Positions 44,629-53,561 of a DNA stretch of 64,000 nt are shown in pieces. Every line of letters begins with the position of its first letter. The first letter of the stretch is position 1. The position numbers were made by a program, and so were the translations under genes. Source of the stretch: an uncultured Prevotella sp. (lineage in GTDB: Bacteria > Bacteroidota > Bacteroidia > Bacteroidales > Bacteroidaceae); the NCBI GenBank assembly GCA_900546345.1, contig URCI01000004.1, positions 1 through 64,000 of the forward strand, read 5' to 3'. The notes beneath the pieces were generated by a model. It ran no database searches and was not told the origin of the DNA. It was given only the letters and a program-made list of their open reading frames with translations.

Positions 44629-46692
44629 TCACCATTCTCCCGTCTGCACCATCTTCTCGCTGTCCCATGGTGCGGGAGCTCCGCCGAGATACTGATGGAA
44701 CCACTCCAGGTGGGCATTATAATAGAGCGGCATGGACTTCAGCGTACTGGGCCAGTGGCCGTCATTGTCAAAGACGATAAGACGTGAAGGGATGCCCAGT
44801 GACTGCAATGTGGAGAAGTATTGCAGGCTCTGGGTGTAGCTGACACGATAATCTTTCTCACCAGTGATGATCAGCGTAGGCGTGGCGAAGTTCTTCACAT
44901 AGCTCGACGGACTCCACCGTGTGTAGAGTTCTGAGTTCCACGGCTGTCCCTCAAGGTCGAAGTTCGGGAACCAGAGTTCCTCCGTAGCGCCCCACATCGA
45001 TCTGAGATCAAAGAGTCCCATCATAGAGGCCAGGCACTTAAACCGCTTGGTCTGCCCTTGTACCCAGTTCATGAAATAGCCGCCATAGCTCCATCCCATG
45101 GCTCCCATGCGTGTGGAGTCGACATAAGCGAGGTCAGCAAGCTTGTCTGTCACCTTCATGAAGTCTTCATAGGGATAGCTGCCCCAGTGTCCACTGATGT
45201 CGCGGCAGAACTGTTGTCCGTAACCCGTGGAGCCATGGATGTTGGGATAAGCCACTACATAGCCTGCACCGGGGTAGACTTGCCAGTCGGGACGGAAAGA
45301 ATCCATCCACTGCATCTGTGGTCCACCATGTACATTGATGACCAATGGATACTTCTTATTAGGGTCGAAGCCGTGCGGCTTCACGATAAACACCTCCACA
45401 GAGTCGCCTTTAGCTCCCTTGACCCACATGGTTTCAGAGGGTCGGATGTCCACGGCAGACTCCAGACTGTCGTTGAGATGGGTCACCTGTGTTTCCTTCA
45501 AGGTGTTACGTCCTTTGGCGGCAGCGATGGCCTTGGCGGTGGCGTGATAGATGGCCGATGGTTTTCCGGTGCGTGAATAAGTATAGTAGAATCCACCCTT
45601 ACCGTCAAATTCGAAGCTGCCAATAGCCCGATTGGCGATGACCTTGGTGATGCGGTCGTTTTTCAAGTCGACCCGATAGAGTGGCTCATAGCCTCGCTCT
45701 TCACCCAGAAAATAGATGGCCTTGGCGTCGGGTGACCATTTATAGTCATCGACCCAGTTGTCGAAATTCTCGGTGAGCACACGTTTCTGTCCTGTCTTGC
45801 GGTCATAGAGTCCGAGGATAAAACGGTCGCTCTCATAGCCGGGCGTGCGTTGGAAGCGATAGGCGATATAGCGTCCGTCGGGCGAATACTGCGGCGAGCC
45901 GTCCCAAGCCTTGTTTTCCGCCGTGATGTTCTTAGCCTCTCCACCCGTCACCGGCACGATCCACAGGTCGCAGTTGGTTGTGGCTTCAGGATGCGCGTCG
46001 TGGTTGCTCAGATAGCAGAGCTCCTTGGAGTCGGGCGAGAAAACAAATCCGGAGGGGCCTGACGGCGAGAACACGGGTGAGTGGAAACGTCCCGGGGTGA
46101 CGTCGGTGTAGGTTTTGTTCTTGAGATTATAGACGATGATGTGCCAATACTTCCCGTCGCTGTATTCCGTCCAATGGCGATAGAGCAGATGATCGGCGAT
46201 ATGTGCCTGGATAGGATTCTTTGCCTTGCGCTCGATGGCTGCTTTGTTGGCCTTGCCGTCAGCGCCGCCGATCTCTGGATAGACCTCTGCGGCAAAGGCA
46301 ATCAAGTTGCCGTCGGGCGACACCGTGGCGCCGTCGATGCCCAACGCATAGTCGGTGAGCTGTGTAGCCTTGCCGTCGCGCCAGCCATAGAGCTGGGATG
46401 TGCCGCTGGCAGTGGAGACATAGTAGAGTGTGCGCCCGTCGGCCGACCAGAAAGGAGAAAAGCTCTTATTGTCAGTGGTGATGGTCTTGCCGTCCACGAC
46501 AATGTTGCTGTAACTCTTCTGAGCCTTCAGGTCAGACCGGCTCGTGCCGTAGGCGAGCACGCCCGCAGCCGACACAGTGGGGCTGAAAGCATATTGCAAC
46601 CGGTAGATATCCTCAATGGTGAATGCCCGCTTCTGTGCAGCAAGCGGCATGGCAGCAAGCAGAGCCAAAGTAAAAACTGCTATTTTCTTCAT
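44629..46692 (-). CDS. S9 family dipeptidyl/oligopeptidase (DPP5-like), exported
   Basis: A 687-residue serine peptidase with a signal peptide (MKKIAVFTLALLAAMPLAA). The N-terminal half is a beta-propeller of WD40-like repeats (SPFWSADGRTLYYVS, SPDGRYIAYRF, WSPDAKAIYFLG). The C-terminal alpha/beta-hydrolase domain has the nucleophile in GWSYGGYF, the Asp in ITGEKDYRV and the His in DNDGHWPS. Overall layout resembles the periplasmic DPP5 of Porphyromonas, which removes dipeptides during peptide feeding. A single gene with a -7 box upstream. Confidence 0.9.
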   Translation of the reverse strand: MKKIAVFTLALLAAMPLAAQKRAFTIEDIYRLQYAFSPTVSAAGVLAYGTSRSDLKAQKSYSNIVVDGKTITTDNKSFSPFWSADGRTLYYVSTASGTSQLYGWRDGKATQLTDYALGIDGATVSPDGNLIAFAAEVYPEIGGADGKANKAAIERKAKNPIQAHIADHLLYRHWTEYSDGKYWHIIVYNLKNKTYTDVTPGRFHSPVFSPSGPSGFVFSPDSKELCYLSNHDAHPEATTNCDLWIVPVTGGEAKNITAENKAWDGSPQYSPDGRYIAYRFQRTPGYESDRFILGLYDRKTGQKRVLTENFDNWVDDYKWSPDAKAIYFLGEERGYEPLYRVDLKNDRITKVIANRAIGSFEFDGKGGFYYTYSRTGKPSAIYHATAKAIAAAKGRNTLKETQVTHLNDSLESAVDIRPSETMWVKGAKGDSVEVFIVKPHGFDPNKKYPLVINVHGGPQMQWMDSFRPDWQVYPGAGYVVAYPNIHGSTGYGQQFCRDISGHWGSYPYEDFMKVTDKLADLAYVDSTRMGAMGWSYGGYFMNWVQGQTKRFKCLASMMGLFDLRSMWGATEELWFPNFDLEGQPWNSELYTRWSPSSYVKNFATPTLIITGEKDYRVSYTQSLQYFSTLQSLGIPSRLIVFDNDGHWPSTLKSMPLYYNAHLEWFHQYLGGAPAPWDSEKMVQTGEW

Positions 46693-46712
46693 ATACCGTA
46701 GAATTTATGATG

Positions 46713-46720
46713 CAAAGATA
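46713..46720 (-). promoter_or_regulatory. -7 element of the S9 peptidase gene
   Basis: On the minus strand TATCTTTG, about 20 bp before the start codon; the expected -33 position falls at the edge of the repeat region that begins at 46734. Confidence 0.55.
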
Positions 46721-46733
46721 ATGATTTTCTTTC

Positions 46734-46929
46734 AGACAGAGTAACAGAAAGATAAAGTAACAGACAGAATAATGAATAAGACAGAGTAACAGAGGTAACA
46801 TAAATACGAAGGCTGAATAAAAAGACAAAGTAACAGAGTAAACACAAATCGCTTTATATGTTTACTATGTTACTCTGTCTTTAAATACATTACTCTGTCT
46901 TTAAATATGTTACTCAGTCTTTAAAGGAC
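46734..46929. repeat. Repeat cluster around a 23-bp-arm hairpin between cysS and the S9 peptidase gene
   Basis: The centre is a hairpin with arms 46821-46843 and 46860-46882 (21 of 23 pairs). To its left, copies of AGACAGAGTAACAG-like sequence start at 46734, 46750 and 46779 as well as in the arm at 46823. To its right, TTACTCTGTCTTTAAATA-like units start at 46870, 46890 and 46910, exactly 20 bp apart. Right-hand units are the reverse complement of left-hand units. Confidence 0.85.
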
Positions 46930-46961
46930 AAGAGGGGAAGTTTGTATGGTTACTCTGTCAC

Positions 46962-48446
46962 CTACAGCGACCAGGTAGTACCGTCTTTGGTGTCATTGAT
47001 AATAAATCCGGCATCGTTGAGCGCGTCGCGGATCTGATCACTTGTAGCCCAGTCTTTGGCCTCCTTAGCCTGCTGGCGCAACTTGAGCACCATCTCCATG
47101 ACCTTGCCATAGGCTTTCTCGCGGCTGGCGTTACCCTCAGCGGCATCGTCTTTCAAGCCCAGCAAGTCGAAGGTGAACAGGCGCATGGTATCGCCGAGCT
47201 CCTTGAGATCGTCGGCAGAGATCTTTGCCTTGTGGTCAACGAGCTGGTTGACGAGATGGCAAGCCTCAAACAGCGCACTGATGACCAGCGGTGTCTGCAA
47301 GTCATCGTTCATGGCGTCGTAGCAGCGCTGACGCAACTCCTTGACAAACTTCTGCACCTCGGGTTGCGATCCCTTGGCGGCCTGCACACGGGCCAAGTCC
47401 TTGATGCCCTTCATCAGACGGTCGTAGCCTTTCTGTGCGGCCTTGAGCGCATCGTTGGAGAAGTCCACCGTGCCGCGGTAGTGAGCAGAGAGGATAAAGA
47501 AGCGGATCGTCATAGGCGAATAGGCCTGCTCCAGTGTGGGATGGTTGCCAGTGAAGAACTGCTCCAGCGTGATGAAGTTGCCGAGACTCTTACCCATCTT
47601 CTGTCCGTTGATGGTAATCATGTTGTTGTGCATCCAGTAGTGCACCATCTGATCGCCCTGAGAGGCTACGGCCTGCGCGATCTCGCACTCGTGGTGCGGG
47701 AAGATCAAGTCCATGCCACCGCCATGGATGTCGAAATGGTTGCCGAGATACTTGCGTCCCATGGCTGTGCACTCACAATGCCAACCGGGATAGCCTTGGC
47801 TCCAGGGACTGGGCCAGCGCATAATATGCTCCGGTGTAGCCTTTTTCCACAGAGCGAAGTCGTACTGATGCTTCTTCTCCCCCACTCCGTTGAGCTCACG
47901 ACTGTTGTCTTTGATGTCGGTGAGATTACGTCCGGAGAGGATGCCGTAGTGGTATTTCTGGTCGTATTTCTCCACGTCGAAGTAGATAGAGCCATTGCTT
48001 TCATAGGCGAAACCATTGTTCATGATCTCCTTCACGAGTTGTTCCTGCTCGATGATATGTCCTGTGGCATGCGGCTCGATGGAAGGCGGCAGCACGTTGA
48101 GCATGTCCATGGCCTTGTGATAGCGGTTGGTATAGTACTGCGCGATCTCCATGGGCTCGAGCTGTTCCAGTCTTGCCTTCTTCTCAATCTTGTCATCGCC
48201 TTCGTCGGCGTCGTGCTCGAGGTGGCCCACATCCGTGATGTTGCGCACATAGCGCACCTTATAGCCTAAATGCTTGAGATAGCGGAAGAGCACGTCGAAA
48301 GTGATGGCTGGGCGTGCGTGACCCAAATGTGGATCACCATATACTGTCGGACCGCAGACATACATCCCCACGTGTGGCGCGTTGAGCGGTTTGAAAAGCT
48401 CCTTGCTGCGGGTCAGCGTATTATAAATCAATAAATTCTGTTCCAT
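46962..48446 (-). CDS. cysS: Cysteinyl-tRNA synthetase
   Basis: A class I synthetase charging tRNA-Cys. The 494-residue protein has the zinc ligand Cys31 in YVCGPTVYGDPHLGHAR, the HIGH-type motif HLGH at 40-43, the second zinc region WHCECTAMG, and the KMSKS-type motif KMGKSLGN. Length is standard. It has a promoter directly upstream. Confidence 0.97.
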   Translation of the reverse strand: MEQNLLIYNTLTRSKELFKPLNAPHVGMYVCGPTVYGDPHLGHARPAITFDVLFRYLKHLGYKVRYVRNITDVGHLEHDADEGDDKIEKKARLEQLEPMEIAQYYTNRYHKAMDMLNVLPPSIEPHATGHIIEQEQLVKEIMNNGFAYESNGSIYFDVEKYDQKYHYGILSGRNLTDIKDNSRELNGVGEKKHQYDFALWKKATPEHIMRWPSPWSQGYPGWHCECTAMGRKYLGNHFDIHGGGMDLIFPHHECEIAQAVASQGDQMVHYWMHNNMITINGQKMGKSLGNFITLEQFFTGNHPTLEQAYSPMTIRFFILSAHYRGTVDFSNDALKAAQKGYDRLMKGIKDLARVQAAKGSQPEVQKFVKELRQRCYDAMNDDLQTPLVISALFEACHLVNQLVDHKAKISADDLKELGDTMRLFTFDLLGLKDDAAEGNASREKAYGKVMEMVLKLRQQAKEAKDWATSDQIRDALNDAGFIINDTKDGTTWSL

Positions 48447-48472
48447 ATTCCCTAACGTTATAAATATAGATG

Positions 48473-48504
48473 CAAAGTTAATGATTTATTTCGAAATAAG
48501 CAAT
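48473..48504 (-). promoter_or_regulatory. Promoter of cysS
   Basis: On the minus strand ATTG (48501-48504), a 20-bp spacer and TAACTTTG (48473-48480), 26 bp before the start codon. The -33 differs from TTTG at one base. Confidence 0.65.
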
Positions 48505-48577
48505 GATGTAAGTGGAATGATAAAAGAAGAAAAGAGAAACACGATTGCGGAGAAAGAAAAAAAGGATTCCGGATAAA

Positions 48578-48663
48578 AGAAAAAAGGGGCGGCAGACAAG
48601 GCCGCCCCCATTCATACGAGAATATATAATCAACTGCTTTTTTTATGGAAACTATCGTTTCCG
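48578..48663 (-). ncRNA. Candidate small RNA upstream of cysS
   Basis: On the minus strand a -7 box TAAGTTTG (48667-48674) is followed by a hairpin GGAAAC-gata-GTTTCC and then by a strong terminator, arms GGGGCGGC and GCCGCCCC (48586-48608) with a T run. Together they describe a transcript of about 80 nt. No good -33 was seen, and the second hairpin could instead be a back-up terminator for rnr. Confidence 0.3.
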
Positions 48664-48821
48664 CTGCAAACTTACGAAAATAAAATGAAAACACACTGGT
48701 TCAAATTGGTGCAAATGCAGTTGGGAGGTCAAAAAATGTCTGTTACCCCTGTAAATGGACTAAGTCCTGCAGCGGATCGGGGCGACCCGCCAACCATGAA
48801 AACAGCTATCAACATATCACG

Positions 48822-48909
48822 TGACGGTCGTCACGCAAAACTATGATGACCGTCATGCGACACTCTGACGACCGTCACAAGATTCTCTGACGGCCATCAT
48901 GGGGGTATC
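48822..48909. repeat. 22-bp tandem array, four copies, between rnr and cysS
   Basis: The 12-bp cores TGACGGTCGTCA, TGATGACCGTCA, TGACGACCGTCA and TGACGGCCATCA start at 48822, 48844, 48866 and 48888, exactly 22 bp apart. The first and third are exact reverse complements; the second and fourth are reverse complements with one mismatch. The 10-bp linkers are not conserved. Confidence 0.9.
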
Positions 48910-49019
48910 CAACGACTGGTCTATATCTTTCTCGCAACAGTTTTGCATTTGGAAAATGCAAGCATCTGACCGTTATAAAAAAGGGAAACAAAGGGGGACA
49001 CCTCCAGAACAGGGCTGTC

Positions 49020-49050
49020 AAAAAAGGGACGGCCCCGCAAGGACCGTCCC
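49020..49050 (-). terminator. Terminator of rnr
   Basis: GC-rich hairpin with GGGACGG/CCGTCCC arms about 10 bp after the stop, with a six-base T run on the minus strand. Confidence 0.88.
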
Positions 49051-49059
49051 GCAATGGTG

Positions 49060-51414
49060 TTATCTTTTTCGTTTGGCGCTGCCGTGGCGTCCCTTGCTCT
49101 GACGATGGCTCTTGCCTTTGGCTGCCGCAGCGGCAATGTCGCCCATGTCGGCAATGGCGGCGCTGGTGTCATCCGGTGACGATGAATCACTCTGCGCGCC
49201 CGTCGTGCTCTCTTCGCCCTCTTTGGCGATGACGAAGTCGAGTTGGCGACGCTCCATGTTGGCACGGTCCACACGGATGCGGATCGGATCACCGAGCTGA
49301 TACTTATGATGGTGACGACGCCCACGAAGCAGAAAGTTCTTTTCGTCAAAGTCGTAGTAATCATCATCAAGATCACGCATAGGCACCATGCCCTCACAGT
49401 GGTTGGAGTCGATCTCGGCATAGATGCCATAGCTGGTGATGCCGCTGATGTGTGCGTCATAGACCTCCCCGATATGATCGCCCATGAACTCTACCATCTT
49501 ATACTTGATGGAGTCGCGCTCAGCGTTCTGTGCGATCTGTTCCATATCGGAGCAGTGCTCACAGAGCTCCTCATAGTGTTTTTCATTGGCCGAGCGTCCG
49601 CCTTGCTGGTATTTCGTCAGCAAGCGGTGGACCATCGTGTCAGGATAACGGCGGATCGGCGAGGTGAAATGGGTGTAATACGCAAAGCCGAGACCGAAGT
49701 GCCCAATGTTGTGGACGCTGTATTTAGCTTTCATCATGGCTCTGAGGGCCACGCTTTGTATGAGCTTCTGCTCACGCTTGCCCTCACACTCATCCATGAG
49801 CTTGTTGATACTCTTGGCCATGGCACCGTGTGTGCCGTCGGTCTTAACCTTATATCCAAACTTGACAATGAACTGCCGGAGCGTCTCCATCTTCTCGGGA
49901 TCCGGGTTGTCGTGGATACGATAAGGGAAGACTTTGGCCTTCTTGCCCTTGGGCACACGGCCCACGCTCTCGGCCACCGTGCGGTTGGCCAGCAACATAA
50001 ACTCCTCGATGAGCTTGTTGGCATCCTTTGACCGCTTGAAGTAGCAACGGGTAGGATGGCCTTTCTCGTCAACGTCGAAATGGAGTTCCTCGGTGTCGAA
50101 CTTCACCGAGCCTTCTTTAAATCTCTTTTCACGCAGCTTCTTAGCCAGTCGGTCAAGGGTACAGAGTTCCCATCCGTACTCATCCTTATAGCCTGCTGCC
50201 CCCGGGTCGGGAGCCGGCTGGCCCTGTCCGTCCACGACACCGTTGTCCTCAAGCACCTGCTGCGCCTCTTCATAGGCATAGCGGCGGTTGGAGCGGATGA
50301 TCGTGTGGACGATGCGTGAGCGCTTGACGTTGGCCTCCTCGTCGAGATCAAAGATGACACTAAACGTCAGCTTGTCCTCATTGGGGCGCAACGAACAGAC
50401 GAAGTTGCAAAGGCGCTCCGGCAACATCGGTATCGTGCGGTCGACAAGATAGACCGATGTGGCTCGCTTCACGGCCTCGCGGTCGATGATGCTGCCCTCG
50501 GTGACATAGTGCGAAACATCGGCGATATGCACGCCCACTTGATAAAGGCCTTCATCGAGTTTCTTGATCGAGAGGGCATCATCGAAGTCCTTGGCATCAG
50601 CCGGATCAATGGTGCAGGTCCAGGTATCGCGGAAGTCCTCGCGCTCAGCAACGTCTTCCGGTGTGATCTCGCCTGTGATCTTCTCCGCGGCATCCTCCAC
50701 ATTCTTGGGATACTTGTAAGGCAAACCGTACTGAGCGAGAATCGAACACATCTCGGCATTGTTCTCTCCTGTCTTTCCCAGCACATCGACGACCTCACCA
50801 ATCGGGTTTTTGTGGTTTTCGTCAGGCCACTGAACGATCTTCACGAGCACCTTGTCGTCGGTCTTTCCGCCCTTGAGTTTTTTCTTAGGAATAAGGATGT
50901 CCTGCGCGAAGGTGCTGTTTTGCGTGACGCAGAAGGCAATGTCGCGGTCCACGCGCAACCGGCCTACGAAGGTGTCCTTGGCACGGCTGAGGATCTCGAT
51001 GACCTGTGCCTCCTTGATGTGTTTCTGGCGGCGTGCCATGAACGACACCCGCACACGATCGCCCGTGAGCGCCGACATGGAGTTACGCTCAGCCACAAAG
51101 ATGGGCTTGTCGCTGCCGTCGGCGAGGAACGAGTTCTTGCCGTTGGGCTTGCGCACAAAAGTGCCCTCCTGCACCTGTCCTTTGGTGTTGAGCTGATAAG
51201 CGTTCTCACCTTTCTTGGTGATGAAGTCGTCCCATGCCATCTCCTCCATGATGTCCATGGCAAGCATCTTCAATGGGTGCGTATCGAGATGGAGGGCACG
51301 GAATATGTCTTTGAGTGTTAGTTTCTTACCGGGTTGCGATGAGAAAAATTGTTCCAACTGTTGGGCAAGCTGCTTCTTTGAGATGCGCTTCCCTCCTTTT
51401 TTTCCTTTTCCCAT
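49060..51414 (-). CDS. rnr: Ribonuclease R
   Basis: A processive 3'-5' exoribonuclease that degrades structured RNA and takes part in rRNA quality control. The 784-residue protein has an N-terminal winged-helix region (LTLKDIFRAL), cold-shock domains (GTFVRKPNGKNSFL, FVGRLRVDRD), the RNB catalytic core with DPADAKDFDDALS, YLVDRTIPMLP and FTSPIRRYPD, a C-terminal S1 domain (GDHIGEVYDAHISGITSYG) and a basic tail. Normal length. Confidence 0.96.
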   Translation of the reverse strand: MGKGKKGGKRISKKQLAQQLEQFFSSQPGKKLTLKDIFRALHLDTHPLKMLAMDIMEEMAWDDFITKKGENAYQLNTKGQVQEGTFVRKPNGKNSFLADGSDKPIFVAERNSMSALTGDRVRVSFMARRQKHIKEAQVIEILSRAKDTFVGRLRVDRDIAFCVTQNSTFAQDILIPKKKLKGGKTDDKVLVKIVQWPDENHKNPIGEVVDVLGKTGENNAEMCSILAQYGLPYKYPKNVEDAAEKITGEITPEDVAEREDFRDTWTCTIDPADAKDFDDALSIKKLDEGLYQVGVHIADVSHYVTEGSIIDREAVKRATSVYLVDRTIPMLPERLCNFVCSLRPNEDKLTFSVIFDLDEEANVKRSRIVHTIIRSNRRYAYEEAQQVLEDNGVVDGQGQPAPDPGAAGYKDEYGWELCTLDRLAKKLREKRFKEGSVKFDTEELHFDVDEKGHPTRCYFKRSKDANKLIEEFMLLANRTVAESVGRVPKGKKAKVFPYRIHDNPDPEKMETLRQFIVKFGYKVKTDGTHGAMAKSINKLMDECEGKREQKLIQSVALRAMMKAKYSVHNIGHFGLGFAYYTHFTSPIRRYPDTMVHRLLTKYQQGGRSANEKHYEELCEHCSDMEQIAQNAERDSIKYKMVEFMGDHIGEVYDAHISGITSYGIYAEIDSNHCEGMVPMRDLDDDYYDFDEKNFLLRGRRHHHKYQLGDPIRIRVDRANMERRQLDFVIAKEGEESTTGAQSDSSSPDDTSAAIADMGDIAAAAAKGKSHRQSKGRHGSAKRKR

Positions 51415-51494
51415 AAGGCTGATGTTCTAAAAGATTAATATGATATGCAAATTAACGAAAAAGAATTGAATAATCCTAATATCGTTTTGATTAT

Positions 51495-51527
51495 TTTGCT
51501 TAAAATCTGAAATAAGTCGTATCTTTG
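51495..51527 (+). promoter_or_regulatory. Promoter of the epimerase / PAP2 gene pair
   Basis: TTTG at 51495-51498, a 21-bp spacer and TATCTTTG at 51520-51527; the ATG is 16 bp beyond the -7 box, giving a very short leader. Confidence 0.78.
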
Positions 51528-51543
51528 TAATCAAATAGAAACT

Positions 51544-52539
51544 ATGAACATTCTCATTACCGGTGCCAGTGGCTTTATTGGCAGTTTTATCGTAGAGGAA
51601 GCCCTCCACAGAGGCTTCGAAACATGGGCGGCTGTGCGTAAGAGCAGTTCACGCGCTTATCTGCAAGACCCTCGTATCCACTTCATCGAACTGGACTTTG
51701 ACTCCAAAGACAAGCTTGTGGAGCAGCTCAAAGGGCATGACTTTGACTATGTCGTGCATGCCGCGGGCGTGACAAAATGCCTGCATCAGGACGACTTCTT
51801 CCGCGTGAACTACGAGGGGACCCGCCATCTCGTCGAGGCGATCCTGGAGCTTCACATGCCCATGAAACGCTTCATCTACATGAGCAGCCTGAGCATTTTC
51901 GGTGCCATCAGAGAGCAACAGCCCTATCGCAGCATCACGGAGCATGACACGCCACGCCCCAACACGGCCTACGGGAAAAGCAAGCTCATGGCTGAAAAAT
52001 TCCTCGACAGCGTGGGAAACGAGTTCAACTATGTCGTTCTCCGCCCCACCGGCGTGTATGGTCCCAGGGAAAAAGACTATTACCTGATGGCAAAAAGCAT
52101 CAAGCGGCACATCGACTTCGCAGTCGGATTTAAACGCCAGGACATCACCTTTGTATATGTCAAGGACGTGGTCCAGGCTGTCTTCCTGGCTCTCGACCAC
52201 GGCATGTCGGGCAGAAAGTATTTTCTTTCTGACGGAGAAGTCTATCAAAGCTCCACATTCAGCAATGAACTGCGACAGGCCATGGGACGCCCCTGGTGGA
52301 TACGCATCAAAGCTCCCATCGCTGTGCTGAGGCTGATTACATGGTGCGGAGAATACTTGGGCCGGATGACCGGACACATCACGGCACTCAACAACGACAA
52401 GTATAATATTCTGCGGCAACGCAACTGGCGATGCGACATAGAGCCCGCCTGTGACGAGCTCGGCTTCCACCCACAGTATCCACTGCACCGGGGGGTGAAG
52501 CTCACCGTGAAATGGTATCAAGAAAACAATTGGCTATAA
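51544..52539 (+). CDS. NAD(P)-dependent epimerase/dehydratase (extended SDR)
   Basis: A 331-residue short-chain dehydrogenase of the extended type. The cofactor motif ITGASGFIGSF (GxxGxxG) is at residues 5-15, a VVHAAGVT segment near 75, the catalytic Ser/Tyr/Lys in MSSLSIFG and AYGKSK (YxxxK), and RPTGVYGPREKDY downstream. The substrate could be a nucleotide sugar or a lipid intermediate. Its TAA stop overlaps the ATG of the PAP2 gene by one base, so the two are translationally coupled. Confidence 0.88.
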   Translation: MNILITGASGFIGSFIVEEALHRGFETWAAVRKSSSRAYLQDPRIHFIELDFDSKDKLVEQLKGHDFDYVVHAAGVTKCLHQDDFFRVNYEGTRHLVEAILELHMPMKRFIYMSSLSIFGAIREQQPYRSITEHDTPRPNTAYGKSKLMAEKFLDSVGNEFNYVVLRPTGVYGPREKDYYLMAKSIKRHIDFAVGFKRQDITFVYVKDVVQAVFLALDHGMSGRKYFLSDGEVYQSSTFSNELRQAMGRPWWIRIKAPIAVLRLITWCGEYLGRMTGHITALNNDKYNILRQRNWRCDIEPACDELGFHPQYPLHRGVKLTVKWYQENNWL

Positions 52540-53507
52540 TGCAACTCAAAAAATGGATTGAAATAGAAAAGCATCCCCACAAAGGTCCGATGCTCCTCGA
52601 ATGGGTGGTCATCGGCTACATGGTCTTCACACTGCTCATCATTCTTTTTTGCTTCACAAAGGTGCAGCACCCCGAAGCCATGATATGGGACCGGGTCAGA
52701 TTGGGATTGATCACGATGGCCATGTGGGTGGTCTATAGACTGGTGCCTTGCCGCGTGACACGATTGTTGCGCGTGATGATGCAGTTGGTAATGCTGAGCT
52801 GGTGGTACGGCGATACCTATCAGATCAACCGTATGCTGCCCAACCTCGATCATGTGTTTGCTACATGGGAACAGCAGGTCTTTGGGTTCCAGCCCGCACT
52901 GGTGTTTTGTCAACGCTTTCCACAACACTGGTTCAGCGAGATACTCGACATGGCCTATGCCAGTTACTTCATGCTGTTTGTGGGAACGATCTTTTATTAC
53001 TTCTTTAAACGCTATGCCGACTTTGAGCGCTGCGCCTTTGTCATACTGGCTTCGTTCTTCAGTTTCTATGCCATCTATGATCTTTTGCCGGTAGCCGGAC
53101 CGATGTATTACTACCATGCGGTGGGCGTAGGAAAGATCGCGGCAGGCATCTTCCCCGATGTGGCGGATTATTTCAACACCCACACACAGATGATGACCAG
53201 TCCAGGCTATGCCGATGGCATCTTCTACCATCTGATCAATGATGTGCACAACGCCGGAGAGCACCCCACAGCGGCCTTCCCGAGCTCACACGTGGGCATC
53301 TCGGTCATCGTCTTGTTACTGGCCAGGCGGGCACGCAGCAAAGGACTTTTCTTTACGTTGCTGCCTTTCGTGGTGCTCATCTGCTTTGCCACCGTGTACA
53401 TCCGGGCTCACTACGCCATTGACGTGCTGGGCGGACTCATTGCCGCCGTGGTCTTCTATCTGCTATGGAATACGGTCTACTCCAAGCGTAATCAAAAGGC
53501 GAAATGA
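52539..53507 (+). CDS. PAP2-superfamily membrane enzyme (AUR1 / inositol-phosphoryl transferase-like)
   Basis: A 322-residue membrane protein with about six helices. The PAP2 motifs AFPSSHVGIS (catalytic His) and RAHYAIDVLGG (second His with Asp) are intact near residues 250-305. The large N-terminal part (about 1-160) and the WWYGDTYQ...DHVFATWEQQVFG region resemble the AUR1-like family that transfers phosphoinositol or similar heads to ceramides. Bacteroidales make sphingolipids, so such a role is plausible but inferred. Its stop codon lies in the first unit of a tandem array. Confidence 0.78.
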   Translation: MQLKKWIEIEKHPHKGPMLLEWVVIGYMVFTLLIILFCFTKVQHPEAMIWDRVRLGLITMAMWVVYRLVPCRVTRLLRVMMQLVMLSWWYGDTYQINRMLPNLDHVFATWEQQVFGFQPALVFCQRFPQHWFSEILDMAYASYFMLFVGTIFYYFFKRYADFERCAFVILASFFSFYAIYDLLPVAGPMYYYHAVGVGKIAAGIFPDVADYFNTHTQMMTSPGYADGIFYHLINDVHNAGEHPTAAFPSSHVGISVIVLLLARRARSKGLFFTLLPFVVLICFATVYIRAHYAIDVLGGLIAAVVFYLLWNTVYSKRNQKAK

Positions 53508-53561
53508 ACATCCACTAAAAGGCAAAATGGCCATCCATTAAAAAACGAAATGACAACCAAC
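53494..53561 (+). repeat. 22-23-bp tandem array, three copies, across the stop of the PAP2 gene
   Basis: Units at 53494-53516, 53517-53539 (23 bp each) and 53540-53561 (22 bp) share AAAA..(C)GAAATG..C(A)(T)CCA. The first contains the TGA stop of the PAP2 gene. The terminator left arm that follows begins with a fourth, divergent copy. Confidence 0.8.

Larger units (their letters stand above)
48447..49059. other. 613-bp gene-free region between rnr and cysS
   Basis: From right to left it holds the rnr terminator (49020-49050), a 22-bp tandem array (48822-48909), a candidate minus-strand small RNA with its own terminator (48578-48663) and the cysS promoter. The minus-strand ORF 48458-48694 has no recognisable sequence and runs through the terminator. 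Confidence 0.7.

Noticed and set aside
48458..48694. 78-codon minus-strand ORF upstream of cysS
   Set aside because: It runs through a strong terminator and is mostly low-complexity Phe/Leu/Ser sequence.
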